Shown: positions 36,517-46,123, counted from the first letter of the stretch. The stretch: DNA of 47,833 bases from Hoylesella timonensis S9-PR14 (GCF_000762405.1 NZ_JRPQ01000079.1:1-47833); one strand, 5' to 3'. Program-made: numbers and translations. The notes: generated from the letters alone by a model not told the origin.

Positions 36517-36972
36517 TTATCGTATTCGATCAGCTGATCGGATAAGTTTTTCGTCTTGTATAACGCCTCTGCGTGCCAAAACTAAAGCAATGATAGCTAC
36601 TAAAGGCAAGCAAGCAGCGAACTGGAGATGAAACGTGAATGATTTTCCAAAACCATTGAGAATGCTAAAAGCAAAATACGCATACCAAGCCAAAGAAAAC
36701 ACAATGCTCCACGAACACAGCTTTACCTGTAACATTCTACGATGATAGGTAAAGATGGTAATTATCTCTAAAACAACAGAAACAGCCAAAAAGGCAAATA
36801 ATGGCCAATTACTGAATTGCACACCACTGCCCGGAACAACGGTACCGAGATTCCATAGTACGGTAGGTGTACCCATTCCTATGGGCTCTAATATTCCTAT
36901 GGGCATGCACAGGCATGTAATAGAGAGGATTATCGCTAAAACTAAGAATAACGTCTGTTTGCGCTGAATCAT
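36517..36972 (-). CDS. DUF4293 family membrane protein
   Basis: A 151-residue inner membrane protein with four predicted helices (about 7-25, 50-70, 82-105, 110-130). The start MIQRKQTLFL and the end RRGVIQDEKLIRSADRIR are typical of DUF4293. Function unknown. The start codon is 2 bp after the rpoZ stop, and the order bamD-rpoZ-DUF4293 recurs in Bacteroidales. Confidence 0.88.
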   Translation of the reverse strand: MIQRKQTLFLVLAIILSITCLCMPIGILEPIGMGTPTVLWNLGTVVPGSGVQFSNWPLFAFLAVSVVLEIITIFTYHRRMLQVKLCSWSIVFSLAWYAYFAFSILNGFGKSFTFHLQFAACLPLVAIIALVLARRGVIQDEKLIRSADRIR

Positions 36973-36974
36973 AA

Positions 36975-37307
36975 TTATTCTTCGTTTTTATCTTGCGATG
37001 GGTCACGATAATAAGTATTATCCTCTATGAATTCTTGTGTTGCTAACAAGGTTGGCTTAGGTAATTTCTCGTAATAACGCGAAATTTCAATTTGCTCACG
37101 ATTTTCAAATACTTCTTCCAAAGAATCGTTGTACGATGCAAATTCTGCTAATTTCTTATTCAAATCTTGCTTAATCTGTGCGGCAATTTGATTGGAACGC
37201 TTGCCAATGATAGCCACACTTTCATAAATATTACCCGTTTTATCACAGAGATCCATAATGTTTCTCGTTGTGGTGTTCGTAGGGGCTTTTGACTTTTTGT
37301 AATCCAT
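36975..37307 (-). CDS. rpoZ: RNA polymerase omega subunit, Bacteroidetes type
   Basis: A 110-residue divergent omega subunit. Omega binds the beta-prime C-terminus and aids RNA polymerase assembly. The fold region NIYESVAIIGKRSNQIAAQIK (about 27-47) matches the omega helix that contains the usual R-x-N-Q motif. The acidic C-terminal part (YYRDPSQDKNEE) is typical of Bacteroidetes forms. It lies between bamD (80 bp upstream) and DUF4293. Confidence 0.9.
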   Translation of the reverse strand: MDYKKSKAPTNTTTRNIMDLCDKTGNIYESVAIIGKRSNQIAAQIKQDLNKKLAEFASYNDSLEEVFENREQIEISRYYEKLPKPTLLATQEFIEDNTYYRDPSQDKNEE

Positions 37308-37387
37308 ATCTTTAATCTTTTATCGTTGAGTATTCATCCTGAAATTAGATGAACTACTCTTCACCTTATTTTATTATAATTTATTTC

Positions 37388-38281
37388 TCAAAACAAGTTA
37401 TCAATTGAACTGTTACCTCTCCACAGATATGATGTCTCCTTATGAGTATCAGGTTCAGCAGAGCGAGTAAACTGTTTACATCTTCGAATATATTTCTCTG
37501 CTGTAGAGCGTTCTTTGGAGTCAGGATATTCGTTGATAAAGCCGTAACATTCGTCTTCTGCATCCTGATAACGTTCCAATCGTTTCGATTCAACACTTTG
37601 CTCTGCCAACTCAAACTTACTCTTCATAATGAGTACGGCAAAATTTTCGCGCATCGAAGAGTAGGGATAGTCTTTCAAAGCGTTCTCTGCGGTGATGATA
37701 CAAGCTTCATAGTTATTCCCTCCGCTGGTACAGTTACCGAAGTAAGAACCCAAATCGTAATAGAGTTGTGCTGAATATAGTTCCTTTTTCACTAATTTAT
37801 CTTGCAACTCGAACAATCTCTTTTGTGCTTGATTCTTTAGATGCGCTTCTGGAAACAAATCCAAAAATTCCTGAAACGCTGCAATGGCAGAAACGGTTTG
37901 CGACTGATCCAAACGAGGTTCTGGTGTACTCATGTAAAGACTTTCACCAATATAATAGCTCGCAAGTTCTGCATATTGTCCTTTTGGATAACTTTGCATG
38001 TAGCGCTTGAAGGCTTGGGAAGCACTCTCATAATCACCAGTCTTGTATTGAGCCATTGCTAACATGTAAAGACTTTCTTGTGCATGATCCGTCCCTTTCT
38101 GAACAACAATGAGTTCGTTCAATAGTGTGATAGCCCTGGTATATTTGCCATTGACGAAGCACTCTTTGGCATATTCATACCGATAATTGGTGTCTGACGA
38201 TTTGTAGACAGCATTAAATTCGTTTGCACAATTCGTAAAGAACAGAACAATGCTTATAGTGATGAAAAATACTTTCTTCAT
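37388..38281 (-). CDS. bamD: Outer membrane protein assembly factor BamD
   Basis: A 297-residue lipoprotein of the BAM complex, which inserts beta barrels into the outer membrane. A signal with lipobox FFTNC (Cys about 18) is followed by tetratricopeptide-like helices: YEYAKECFVNGKYTRAITLLNEL, QYKTGDYESASQAFKRYMQSYPKGQ and further repeats. Length is a little over the E. coli form. It heads the operon and has its own promoter, back to back with uvrB. Confidence 0.93.
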   Translation of the reverse strand: MKKVFFITISIVLFFTNCANEFNAVYKSSDTNYRYEYAKECFVNGKYTRAITLLNELIVVQKGTDHAQESLYMLAMAQYKTGDYESASQAFKRYMQSYPKGQYAELASYYIGESLYMSTPEPRLDQSQTVSAIAAFQEFLDLFPEAHLKNQAQKRLFELQDKLVKKELYSAQLYYDLGSYFGNCTSGGNNYEACIITAENALKDYPYSSMRENFAVLIMKSKFELAEQSVESKRLERYQDAEDECYGFINEYPDSKERSTAEKYIRRCKQFTRSAEPDTHKETSYLWRGNSSIDNLF

Positions 38282-38300
38282 TAATCAATTCTTTGAAGTG

Positions 38301-38308
38301 CAAAAGTA
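38301..38308 (-). promoter_or_regulatory. -7 box for the bamD operon
   Basis: TACTTTTG on the minus strand, 19 nt upstream of the bamD ATG. Confidence 0.7.
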
Positions 38309-38394
38309 CATATTATTCAACGATTAACAAAGCAAACAGGGTAATTTTTCTCAATAAATTAGTGTTTATTACAGAATTTCTATGTTTTATTTTG

Positions 38395-38402
38395 TACTTT
38401 TG
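38395..38402 (+). promoter_or_regulatory. -7 box for uvrB
   Basis: TACTTTTG, 130 nt upstream of the uvrB ATG, giving a leader of about 120 nt that contains a short reading frame. No LexA-type operator was recognised. Confidence 0.6.
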
Positions 38403-38423
38403 CACTGAAGTCACCTTATCGTT

Positions 38424-38519
38424 ATGGTTATCGCCACAAATTCATCAACGGCACTCTTTTCAATGATTCGGGAGCTATCAACCGTATTTCAAAGGACGAC
38501 TCTACCGATTTATAAATAA
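38424..38519 (+). CDS. Possible leader peptide upstream of uvrB (31 aa)
   Basis: A 31-codon ATG frame fills most of the uvrB leader and stops 13 nt before the uvrB ATG. The peptide begins MVIATNSSTALFSM and ends LPIYK. It has no recognised family. Its fit between promoter and uvrB is suggestive, but a chance frame of this length is not unusual. Confidence 0.25.
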   Translation: MVIATNSSTALFSMIRELSTVFQRTTLPIYK

Positions 38520-38532
38520 CTATCTTTTCAGG

Positions 38533-40569
38533 ATGAACTTTAAGCTCACATCAAAATATCAACCCACAGGTGACCAGCCACAAGCGATACAACAGCTCAC
38601 AGACGGTGTAAGGCGAGGCGACCCAGCCCAAGTCTTGTTAGGTGTGACTGGCTCTGGAAAGACTTTTACGGTTGCTAATGTCATTCAAAATATTCAAAAA
38701 CCAACGCTTATTTTGAGTCATAACAAAACGTTAGCAGCCCAACTTTATGAAGAAATGAAAGGTTTCTTCCCCGAGAATGCGGTTGAATATTATGTTTCCT
38801 ACTATGATTATTATCAACCAGAGGCCTATCTTCCGTCATCCGATCTTTATATAGAAAAAGATTTATCTATCAATGACGAAATTGACAGACTGCGATTAAG
38901 TGCTGTGAGCGCATTGCTATCTGGACGGAGTGATGTTGTCGTTGTGTCTTCTGTTTCGTGTATTTATGGAATGGGTGGACCTGCTGCCATGACTAATAGC
39001 ATTATCAGTATTCAGAAAGGGCAACGCATTGATAGAAATGATTTTCTTAGAAAGTTAGTTGAAGCATTGTATGTAAGAAATGATATTGACTTACAACGTG
39101 GAAACTTTCGTGTTAAGGGTGATACTGTTGATATCGCTATGGCCTACTCTAACAACGTACTTCGTATCACATGGTGGGATGATGAGATAGAAACCATTGA
39201 AGAAGTTGACAGTACTACGTTTCATCAATTAGAATCTTTCGAAGAGTATCACATCTACCCTGCCAACCTTTTTGTCACATCCAAAGAACAGACAGAGCGA
39301 GCAATCCATGAAATTCAAGACGATTTAGTCAAACAGATTGATTATTTCGAAGAGATAGGCGACCAGCTCAAAGCCCAAAGAATTAAGGAGCGTGTGGAAT
39401 ACGATATGGAAATGATTAAAGAACTTGGCTATTGTAGCGGCATAGAAAACTATTCACGTTACTTTGATGGTCGCCAAGCAGGTGAACGCCCTTACTGTTT
39501 GTTGGACTTTTTTCCAAAAGATTACTTGATGGTTATTGACGAGAGTCATGTAAGTGTTCCACAAATTAGTGCCATGTATGGCGGAGACCGAGCTCGTAAA
39601 CGCAATTTGGTAGAGTATGGCTTTCGTCTTCCTGCCGCTTTTGACAACCGTCCTCTGCGATTTGAAGAGTTTCAAGACATGTTGCACCAAGTCATCTATG
39701 TATCGGCAACGCCAGCAGATTATGAATTACAGGAAGCAGAAGGTGTTGTTGTGGAGCAACTGATACGTCCTACAGGACTTCTTGATCCAGAGATTGATGT
39801 CCGACCCAGTGAAAATCAAATTGATGATTTGTTAGATGAGATTCTGCAAAGAACAGAGCGAGGTGAACGAGTATTGGTAACAACCCTTACTAAACGTATG
39901 GCAGAAGAGTTAACGGAATATCTACTAAACCATGATGTCAGAGCAAACTACATTCACAGTGATATTGGTACGTTAGAGCGTGTCAAGATTATGAATGATT
40001 TACGAGCAGGGATGTTCGATGTTCTTGTAGGTGTGAATCTACTGCGCGAAGGTTTAGATTTGCCAGAAGTTTCGTTAGTAGCCATTCTTGATGCAGACAA
40101 GGAGGGCTTTTTAAGAAGCCACCGAAGTCTGACACAAACAGCAGGAAGGGCTGCACGCAACATCCATGGCAAAGTAATTATGTACGCTGATACCATTACA
40201 GACAGTATGCGTAAGACGATAGATGAAACCGCTCGCAGGCGTTCCATTCAATTAAAATACAACGAGGAGCATCACATTACGCCTACACAAATTGTCAAGG
40301 ACATCAAAAATGCGTTACCAACCACCAAAGAGAAGATGAAAGAAAAGCGTTACTCCACTGTTGCTGCCCAACAAGCGTACATGGAGCCTCTCGGAGGAGC
40401 ATTTGCCGCTGACCCCATTGTACAGCAAATGACACATGAACAATTAGAAAAAAGTATTGCTGATACCACTGCAATGATGAAACAGGCTGCCAAAGACCTT
40501 GACTTTTTGCAAGCAGCACAGTACAGAGATGAAATTATCAGACTTCAAACCTTGCTGGAACAAAAGTAA
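38533..40569 (+). CDS. uvrB: UvrABC excinuclease subunit B
   Basis: A 678-residue DNA helicase-like protein that verifies lesions handed over by UvrA and recruits UvrC in nucleotide excision repair. Walker A GVTGSGKT is at 37-44, the beta-hairpin region YYDYYQPEAYLP near 90, VIDESHVS near 335, and helicase motifs LLREGLDLPEVSL and QTAGRAARN near 510-540. The C-terminal UVR domain (about 635-675, AAKDLDFLQAAQYRDEI) contacts UvrC. Length and motifs are complete. Confidence 0.99.
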   Translation: MNFKLTSKYQPTGDQPQAIQQLTDGVRRGDPAQVLLGVTGSGKTFTVANVIQNIQKPTLILSHNKTLAAQLYEEMKGFFPENAVEYYVSYYDYYQPEAYLPSSDLYIEKDLSINDEIDRLRLSAVSALLSGRSDVVVVSSVSCIYGMGGPAAMTNSIISIQKGQRIDRNDFLRKLVEALYVRNDIDLQRGNFRVKGDTVDIAMAYSNNVLRITWWDDEIETIEEVDSTTFHQLESFEEYHIYPANLFVTSKEQTERAIHEIQDDLVKQIDYFEEIGDQLKAQRIKERVEYDMEMIKELGYCSGIENYSRYFDGRQAGERPYCLLDFFPKDYLMVIDESHVSVPQISAMYGGDRARKRNLVEYGFRLPAAFDNRPLRFEEFQDMLHQVIYVSATPADYELQEAEGVVVEQLIRPTGLLDPEIDVRPSENQIDDLLDEILQRTERGERVLVTTLTKRMAEELTEYLLNHDVRANYIHSDIGTLERVKIMNDLRAGMFDVLVGVNLLREGLDLPEVSLVAILDADKEGFLRSHRSLTQTAGRAARNIHGKVIMYADTITDSMRKTIDETARRRSIQLKYNEEHHITPTQIVKDIKNALPTTKEKMKEKRYSTVAAQQAYMEPLGGAFAADPIVQQMTHEQLEKSIADTTAMMKQAAKDLDFLQAAQYRDEIIRLQTLLEQK

Positions 40570-40686
40570 TTATAACGTTCAGAGACTTGCGTAGCTTTCA
40601 CGGTAAACTTTGTAAAATGCCTGCATATTCAACGGTCTTATTTCGTTAATCTTCCAAAATTGCGTGGGCGTTTCACAGATTTTGTC

Positions 40687-40694
40687 TAAATTTG
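40687..40694 (+). promoter_or_regulatory. -7 box for the DUF4468 gene
   Basis: TAAATTTG, 21 nt upstream of the ATG at 40716. Confidence 0.6.
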
Positions 40695-40715
40695 TAAACT
40701 CATTCAACAATCTTG

Positions 40716-41558
40716 ATGATGAAAAAAAACATATTCGTTCTCCTGTTATGGATACCTCTATTCATTCAGGCTCAAGCTGTGCTGACACCTGAACAAAGGT
40801 TAGAAAAGGCAAAGCAAGAAGCTAAAGCGGCTAAACAGGCTGTGAAGGAAGCTAAAAAAGCAGCACGAAAAGCTGCAAAATTGGCTAAGAAACCACAGAC
40901 AAAACGTGATTTACAACAAGCAGAACAAAAGACAATTGGGGCTGATACAATCTCTTTAACTAATTCATCTGAATGGGTTGTTCCACAAAGTGTTACCTCC
41001 AAGCAACCTTCTCACAAGAGTCAAGACGCTAAAACCATTAAGAATCCATCTAAAGAAGCTGATTATCTTGCAGGAGCAGTGCCTTTGAATCCTCAAGGAA
41101 AAGTGGTTTTTACCCTTCAATTAGACGTTCCTCAAAAGTCTGCGAATGAGATTTACAACACCGTCTACCAGTATATGAATGAACTCACCAAAGAGAAGAA
41201 TCAGATCAATAGTCGTGTAGTCTTAGTCAATCCCACACAACACGTCATTGTAGCACGGTTTTGTGAATGGTTAGAGTTTAGCAATTCGTTCCTTTCTTTA
41301 GACCGTTCCGAATTTTATTATATGCTCACAGCGAAATGCACTGAGCAACATCTTGAGCTAACTCTCAGTCATATTCATTATGATTACGAGAAAAATCGCC
41401 CTACTCATCTCAAAATAAGTGCAGAAGAATGGATTACAGATGAAATCGCTCTCAACAAACAGAAGAACCGGCTACTACGACTTTCTGGAAAGTTCCGTAA
41501 GCACACCATTGATAGAAAGAATGAAATTTTCGGTCACCTGACAGAATTACTCCAATGA
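40716..41558 (+). CDS. DUF4468 domain exported protein
   Basis: A 280-residue exported protein. A signal peptide (about 1-19, IFVLLLWIPLFIQAQA) precedes a very basic Ala/Lys-rich coiled stretch (about 28-70, KQEAKAAKQAVKEAKKAARK) and a Ser/Thr/Lys linker. The DUF4468 domain starts near residue 130 (GKVVFTLQLDVP) and runs to about 230. The role of DUF4468 is unknown. The start is the first of two adjacent ATGs; a TTG three bases earlier is less likely. Two further envelope genes follow (89 bp, then overlapping). Confidence 0.82.
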   Translation: MMKKNIFVLLLWIPLFIQAQAVLTPEQRLEKAKQEAKAAKQAVKEAKKAARKAAKLAKKPQTKRDLQQAEQKTIGADTISLTNSSEWVVPQSVTSKQPSHKSQDAKTIKNPSKEADYLAGAVPLNPQGKVVFTLQLDVPQKSANEIYNTVYQYMNELTKEKNQINSRVVLVNPTQHVIVARFCEWLEFSNSFLSLDRSEFYYMLTAKCTEQHLELTLSHIHYDYEKNRPTHLKISAEEWITDEIALNKQKNRLLRLSGKFRKHTIDRKNEIFGHLTELLQ

Positions 41559-41647
41559 ATGTTACCATTCGCTTTCACCGCTCAACCATAATTAACGCCC
41601 AAAGAGCGATAGATTTGAGTTTTATACGATAAAATATTACAACTTAT

Positions 41648-41869
41648 ATGAGTGCAAAATATCTAAGACGATTCAGAGGAAATGGCGATAAGCCTCGCGA
41701 TCTTTTCTTCTGGATTCGCAACATCCTCAACATCATCTTTATGGTTGGTGCTGTAGTTGGTGTTATTTTCTATTTCTTTACCGAGCAAGAAACGCTTGGT
41801 ATCATCATTATTCTTACTGCTATGTTCTTCAAAATGGCAGAATGTAGTCTACGCATATTTCATTCATGA
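41648..41869 (+). CDS. Small two-helix membrane protein (73 aa)
   Basis: A 73-residue protein with a basic N-terminus (SAKYLRRFRGNGDKPRD) and two predicted membrane helices (about 22-45 and 50-68), which would leave both ends in the cytoplasm by the positive-inside rule. No named family is recognised. Its stop overlaps the start of the porin gene (ATGA), so it is translationally coupled to it, suggesting a role linked to the envelope. Confidence 0.75.
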   Translation: MSAKYLRRFRGNGDKPRDLFFWIRNILNIIFMVGAVVGVIFYFFTEQETLGIIIILTAMFFKMAECSLRIFHS

Positions 41870-44196
41870 CACGTTTTTTATTCTCAATCGCCCTTCTCAT
41901 AACGTCCCTACACGTCACTGCTCAAATTGACAGCTATAACCAAATGGATGTCGATGGCAATATTACGCAGATGAATGACCAGCGACGTAACAACGCTAAA
42001 GACTCAACCAGTCAAGACAAAGAAATACCGAAAGGGCTCAAAGTATGGACGGTAGACAACCGTTTTGGAGATATTCGTCAGGCAATACCCGATACGTTGA
42101 TGCACATGTACCCTAACAGTATCTTTACTTCTGGCTTGCGAGGAGAATATAACACCACGGGAAATTTAGGCGCACCCCGTATCAGTAGATTGTTTGTTGA
42201 TCGGTTAAGAGATGACGAACAGTTTATTTTCACACAGCCTTACGATTATTTTATCGTAGCTCCTGACGATTACCACTTCACCAACACCCTCTCTCCCATT
42301 ACCAGTTTGACTTACAATACTGCGGGAGATCGAACCAATGGGGAAGATCACTTGACCGCAAAATTTGCCATTAATGCTGGAAAGAAGATTGGTGTAGGGT
42401 TCAAATTCGATTATCTCTATGGTCGAGGATTCTTTGCAAACCAAGCTTCTTCTCATTTCAATTATTCTCTTCATGGCTCTTACTTGGGTGAGCGATATCA
42501 AGCACACCTGTTATTTTCAACGAATCACCAAAAGAATACGGAAAACGGTGGTATCACAGATGATAAATACATCACAAATCCTGAGAGCTTTGATGATAAT
42601 TATCAAACATCAGAAATACCCACTGTGTTACAACAAAACTGGAATAGAAATGACCATCACCATGTTTTCTTAACCCATAGATATAATGTGGGATTTAATC
42701 GGAAAGTGCCAATGACACCAGACGAGATTAAAGCAAAGAAGTTTGCACTAAAGGCTAAGAAAGAGAATGATGCCAACAAGAAAACAAAAGAAGCACTTCG
42801 CAAAGCAAAGAAAGAAGGTAGAAAATTGGACCCTAAGGCTTTGGAAGATGAAAAGGCAACAGCAGGAAGACCTGATGACGCTGTCATTGCGGGGGTAGAA
42901 CCCTCTACAACACATGCGACAGACAGCACTCGTATTCAAGTTAATGGGCAGCATGCAGCCGACAGTTTGTTGGCAAAAACGAAACAAGCAAAGGAAGATA
43001 CGTCATGGTTCAAAAACGAATATGTCCCTGTGACCAGCTTTATTCATACGCTGAAGTTTGATGATTACAAGAGAATTTACCAAGCTTATCAAACTCCAGA
43101 CAATTTCTACGCCAACAATTACCGACTCATAGGACCTTTCACTGGCGATTCTATCTACGATGACACCAAGCATTATCGTGTACAAAACACCTTCGCCATT
43201 TCTTTACTCGAAGGGTTCAATAAGTGGGCAAAATCGGGTTTGAAAGCTTTTGTCAGTCATGAACTTCGATATTTCTCCTTACCTGATAGTGCTGGAACGA
43301 GTACATACAACGAAAATTCCGTATATGTAGGAGGACAATTGAGCAAACGACAAGGCAAAACGCTGCATTATTCTGTCACTGGTGAAGTTGGAGTAGTAGG
43401 AAAAGACGCAGGGAAAATAGACATAGAAGCACAAACCGATTTGAATTTCAAGCTCTTTGGAGACACCTTGCGCTTAGCTGCTCAAGGCTTTTTCAGACGT
43501 TATGAGCCAACTTTCTATTATCGACACTATCATGGACGGCACTTTAGATGGGACAATGAAGATTTAGGTTCCATTACTCACACAAGGATAGAAGGGTTGC
43601 TCAAATACGAAAAAACAAAAACCACGCTACGGGTGGCGGTCGATGAACTCACCAATTACACTTATTTAGCACAAGCTTATCAAGTCAATGAGAAATACCA
43701 AAGAACAGGTACACAGGTAGGTGTTCGCCAAAGTAGTACACCTATCAATGTCCTAACGTTGTCGTTGGGGCAAGACGTAGCATGGGGACCGCTCCACTGG
43801 GAGTCTGTTGTGACGTTTCAAAATGCTTCCGTACAGAGTGCCATACCGCTACCTAAGTTAAATGTGTACTCCAATCTTTACTTCAAATTCAAGATTGCCA
43901 AGGTGTTAAGTTGTCATACAGGTGCCGATGTTCGTTATTTCACGAAATACGAAGCACCCGACTATAGCCCTGCATTAGGACAGTTTGTGGTACAAGAGAA
44001 TACGGAACGAACGATATTGGGAAACTACCCTATCGTTAATGTCTATGCGAATTTCCACTTAAAGCAAACCCGTTTCTTTGTCATGTACAGTCATGTGAAC
44101 CAAGATAGCGGTACTCGCAACAGCTTTTTAGTGCCTCACTACCCTATCAATGGCCGCATTCTTAGATTAGGAGTAAGCTGGAACTTCTTTAATTAA
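41866..44196 (+). CDS. Putative porin, Porin_10-like outer membrane beta barrel
   Basis: A 776-residue outer membrane protein with a signal peptide (1-19, ending VTA). The body shows repeated amphipathic beta strands with aromatic girdles and ends in a short final strand LRLGVSWNFFN with terminal Phe-Asn. A charged Lys/Ala-rich insertion at about 285-345 (AKKFALKAKKENDANKKTKE) interrupts the barrel and may be a large loop or plug. The Bacteroidetes putative porin family (Porin_10) is the best fit. Substrate unknown. The gene overlaps the upstream small membrane protein gene. Confidence 0.85.
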   Translation: MTRFLFSIALLITSLHVTAQIDSYNQMDVDGNITQMNDQRRNNAKDSTSQDKEIPKGLKVWTVDNRFGDIRQAIPDTLMHMYPNSIFTSGLRGEYNTTGNLGAPRISRLFVDRLRDDEQFIFTQPYDYFIVAPDDYHFTNTLSPITSLTYNTAGDRTNGEDHLTAKFAINAGKKIGVGFKFDYLYGRGFFANQASSHFNYSLHGSYLGERYQAHLLFSTNHQKNTENGGITDDKYITNPESFDDNYQTSEIPTVLQQNWNRNDHHHVFLTHRYNVGFNRKVPMTPDEIKAKKFALKAKKENDANKKTKEALRKAKKEGRKLDPKALEDEKATAGRPDDAVIAGVEPSTTHATDSTRIQVNGQHAADSLLAKTKQAKEDTSWFKNEYVPVTSFIHTLKFDDYKRIYQAYQTPDNFYANNYRLIGPFTGDSIYDDTKHYRVQNTFAISLLEGFNKWAKSGLKAFVSHELRYFSLPDSAGTSTYNENSVYVGGQLSKRQGKTLHYSVTGEVGVVGKDAGKIDIEAQTDLNFKLFGDTLRLAAQGFFRRYEPTFYYRHYHGRHFRWDNEDLGSITHTRIEGLLKYEKTKTTLRVAVDELTNYTYLAQAYQVNEKYQRTGTQVGVRQSSTPINVLTLSLGQDVAWGPLHWESVVTFQNASVQSAIPLPKLNVYSNLYFKFKIAKVLSCHTGADVRYFTKYEAPDYSPALGQFVVQENTERTILGNYPIVNVYANFHLKQTRFFVMYSHVNQDSGTRNSFLVPHYPINGRILRLGVSWNFFN

Positions 44197-44224
44197 GGAG
44201 AACAGTAAGCCTTCTAAAACAAGA

Positions 44225-45136
44225 TTACGAAATTATTAAACCAACGGTTAACAATATTCCATAGATAAAAATATTTCTTGCTGTTTCGCCTAAAATGAGG
44301 TTAAGCGCTTTTCCTTGTCGTATTCTACACATTCTGCGATAGGTCAACGTATGCAGGAGCGCATAGAATAGCGGTAGGACAAAAGCCCACACATGACCGT
44401 GGAACAAAAAGACCAGTCCTATCATACAGGCAACCCACCCAAGCATGAGATAAGCCGTTCTTGACAAAGAGGCACCCATCACCACCACCATTGTCATTTT
44501 ATGGGCACGGCGATCATTCTCTATGTCACGATAGTTATTCACAATGAGTAATGTGTCAATGACCAATCCACATGCTATCGAACTCAGAAACACTTGCCAC
44601 GTGATGTGTGCTGCATAGGAAGGAACGGCCAAATAATAGGTCACACAAACGGGAATGATACCGAAAAATACTAATACCAATATATCTCCCATCCCCAAAT
44701 AAGATAAATGGGTGGTATATAGGAAACAGAAAACCACGCATACGGCTCCCACCAAGAGCATTTCCATACCTCCATAATAGATAAGAGGCAAACCGACAAG
44801 ACAAGCCAAAAGCGTTGTCAACCCAATGCCAACACGCATGGTAGCGGGTAAAATCCAACCTTGTGCGCAGGCACGTCGCGGTCCTAATCGAGTCTCGTCA
44901 TCGTTTCCACGCACGAAGTCCAAATAATCATTGATAAAGTTGGCATCTATTTGCATGACAAACGCAAAGAGGAAACATAAAACAACGGGTGTTATGCGGA
45001 TCATTCCTTGCATATCCAAGATTGCCCACGCAGTGCCAATCATCACAGGAACTGCCGCCCCAGTCAATGTTTTGGGACGTGCTGCCAAGAACCAAGCCTT
45101 CGCAGAATTGCATCGTACAGTAGAAGTTTGCATCAT
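44225..45136 (-). CDS. menA: 1,4-dihydroxy-2-naphthoate polyprenyltransferase
   Basis: A 303-residue UbiA-family membrane enzyme that attaches the isoprenoid chain to DHNA in menaquinone synthesis. The first Asp-rich motif is in NDYLDFVRGNDDETRLGPRR near residue 66, and the second in NNYRDIENDRRAHKMTMVV near 198, separated by several of about nine membrane helices. The start is one of two adjacent ATGs (45136 or 45133). Other men genes are not in the window. It converges with the porin gene, leaving only 28 bp between stops. Confidence 0.95.
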   Translation of the reverse strand: MMQTSTVRCNSAKAWFLAARPKTLTGAAVPVMIGTAWAILDMQGMIRITPVVLCFLFAFVMQIDANFINDYLDFVRGNDDETRLGPRRACAQGWILPATMRVGIGLTTLLACLVGLPLIYYGGMEMLLVGAVCVVFCFLYTTHLSYLGMGDILVLVFFGIIPVCVTYYLAVPSYAAHITWQVFLSSIACGLVIDTLLIVNNYRDIENDRRAHKMTMVVVMGASLSRTAYLMLGWVACMIGLVFLFHGHVWAFVLPLFYALLHTLTYRRMCRIRQGKALNLILGETARNIFIYGILLTVGLIIS

Positions 45137-45347
45137 CAAGTTTTTATTTTATAGCAACGGAGACACTCAGACATATGCGAATGTACATATAGCAGCAGCC
45201 ACACACGGTTGTACAACAACCTTGCAGTATGTGTCCTCGGCTTACTTACCTATACAGAGATACGCGGAGACAACCGAATAATGAACATTTCTTTGTCATT
45301 CCGTGCCTTTCCGTTGTTTTGCTATTGCAAAAATAAACATTTTTTCT

Positions 45348-45355
45348 TACATTTG
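45348..45355 (+). promoter_or_regulatory. -7 box for the HD-domain gene
   Basis: TACATTTG, 18 nt upstream of the ATG at 45374; it lies inside the frame's upstream extension and so argues for the later start. Confidence 0.65.
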
Positions 45356-45373
45356 CAACAAATAACACCCCAC

Positions 45374-46015
45374 ATGATAGATAGCAACGTAAGTCTCGAT
45401 TTGATGACCTTCATCGAGCAAAATATCCTTCCAAAATACAATGAATTCGGTGCATCGCATGGGCTTGCCCATGTCCAGCAAGTCATTAAAAACAGTATGG
45501 AATTGGCTCGTAAGATAGGAGCCGATGTCAACATGGCGTACACCGTGGCAGCTTATCATGACATTGGCATGTCGGGTCCACGTGCTATACATCATCTCAC
45601 AGGAGGAAAAATCTTAGCTTCGGATGCACGGTTGAAGCGCTGGTTCTCGCCCGAACAGATACGAATCATGCGCGAAGCGGTGGAAGATCATCGTGCCAGT
45701 GCCTCCCATTCTCCACGAAGTATGTACGGAAAGATTGTCGCCGAAGCAGATAGAGACTTGCAACCCGAGCACGTGTTTCAACGTACAGTTCAGTTTGGAT
45801 TGGAACAGAATCCTGAAAAAAGTCGACAAGAACACTGGCAACGCTTTCAACAACATATAGAAGCCAAATACGGTAATACAGGATATATCAAGTTGTGGAT
45901 TGCCAATTCGCCCAATCATCAATACCTAAAGAATATCCGTCTCATCTTAGAAGACAAGGAAGAACTCCGAAAACAATTTGATTACTTTTTTGATAAGGAA
46001 AAGAACGGGAAATAA
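45374..46015 (+). CDS. HD-domain phosphohydrolase family protein
   Basis: A 213-residue HD superfamily protein. His33 in SHGLAHVQQV, His62-Asp63 in AAYHDIG, His106 in VEDHRAS and Asp126 in EADRDL supply the metal-binding residues. Relatives of this compact type hydrolyse nucleotides or related phosphoesters, but the substrate here is unknown. The frame is open back to 45209, but that region contains the promoter, so the ATG at 45374 is preferred. It is a single-gene unit. Confidence 0.85.
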   Translation: MIDSNVSLDLMTFIEQNILPKYNEFGASHGLAHVQQVIKNSMELARKIGADVNMAYTVAAYHDIGMSGPRAIHHLTGGKILASDARLKRWFSPEQIRIMREAVEDHRASASHSPRSMYGKIVAEADRDLQPEHVFQRTVQFGLEQNPEKSRQEHWQRFQQHIEAKYGNTGYIKLWIANSPNHQYLKNIRLILEDKEELRKQFDYFFDKEKNGK

Positions 46016-46057
46016 ATCCCATTGACTTTGTTACACTGAATCAAGGAAACAAAAGGT

Positions 46058-46123
46058 TTGAAATATGGGGATAAGGAGCTTAAAGTAAAGAGATAACTAT
46101 CTTATCTCAATAACTTGTCTTAC
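46058..46123. repeat. Decayed 22-bp-period repeat, locus 4
   Basis: Three 22-bp steps (46058, 46080, 46102). The first two keep GATAA at the same place in the unit as loci 1-3, and the units begin TTGAA, TTAAA and TTATC. CATGT is lost. Same orientation as the other loci. It lies between the convergent HD-domain and EamA genes. The assignment is by phase and partial identity, so it is tentative. Confidence 0.4.
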
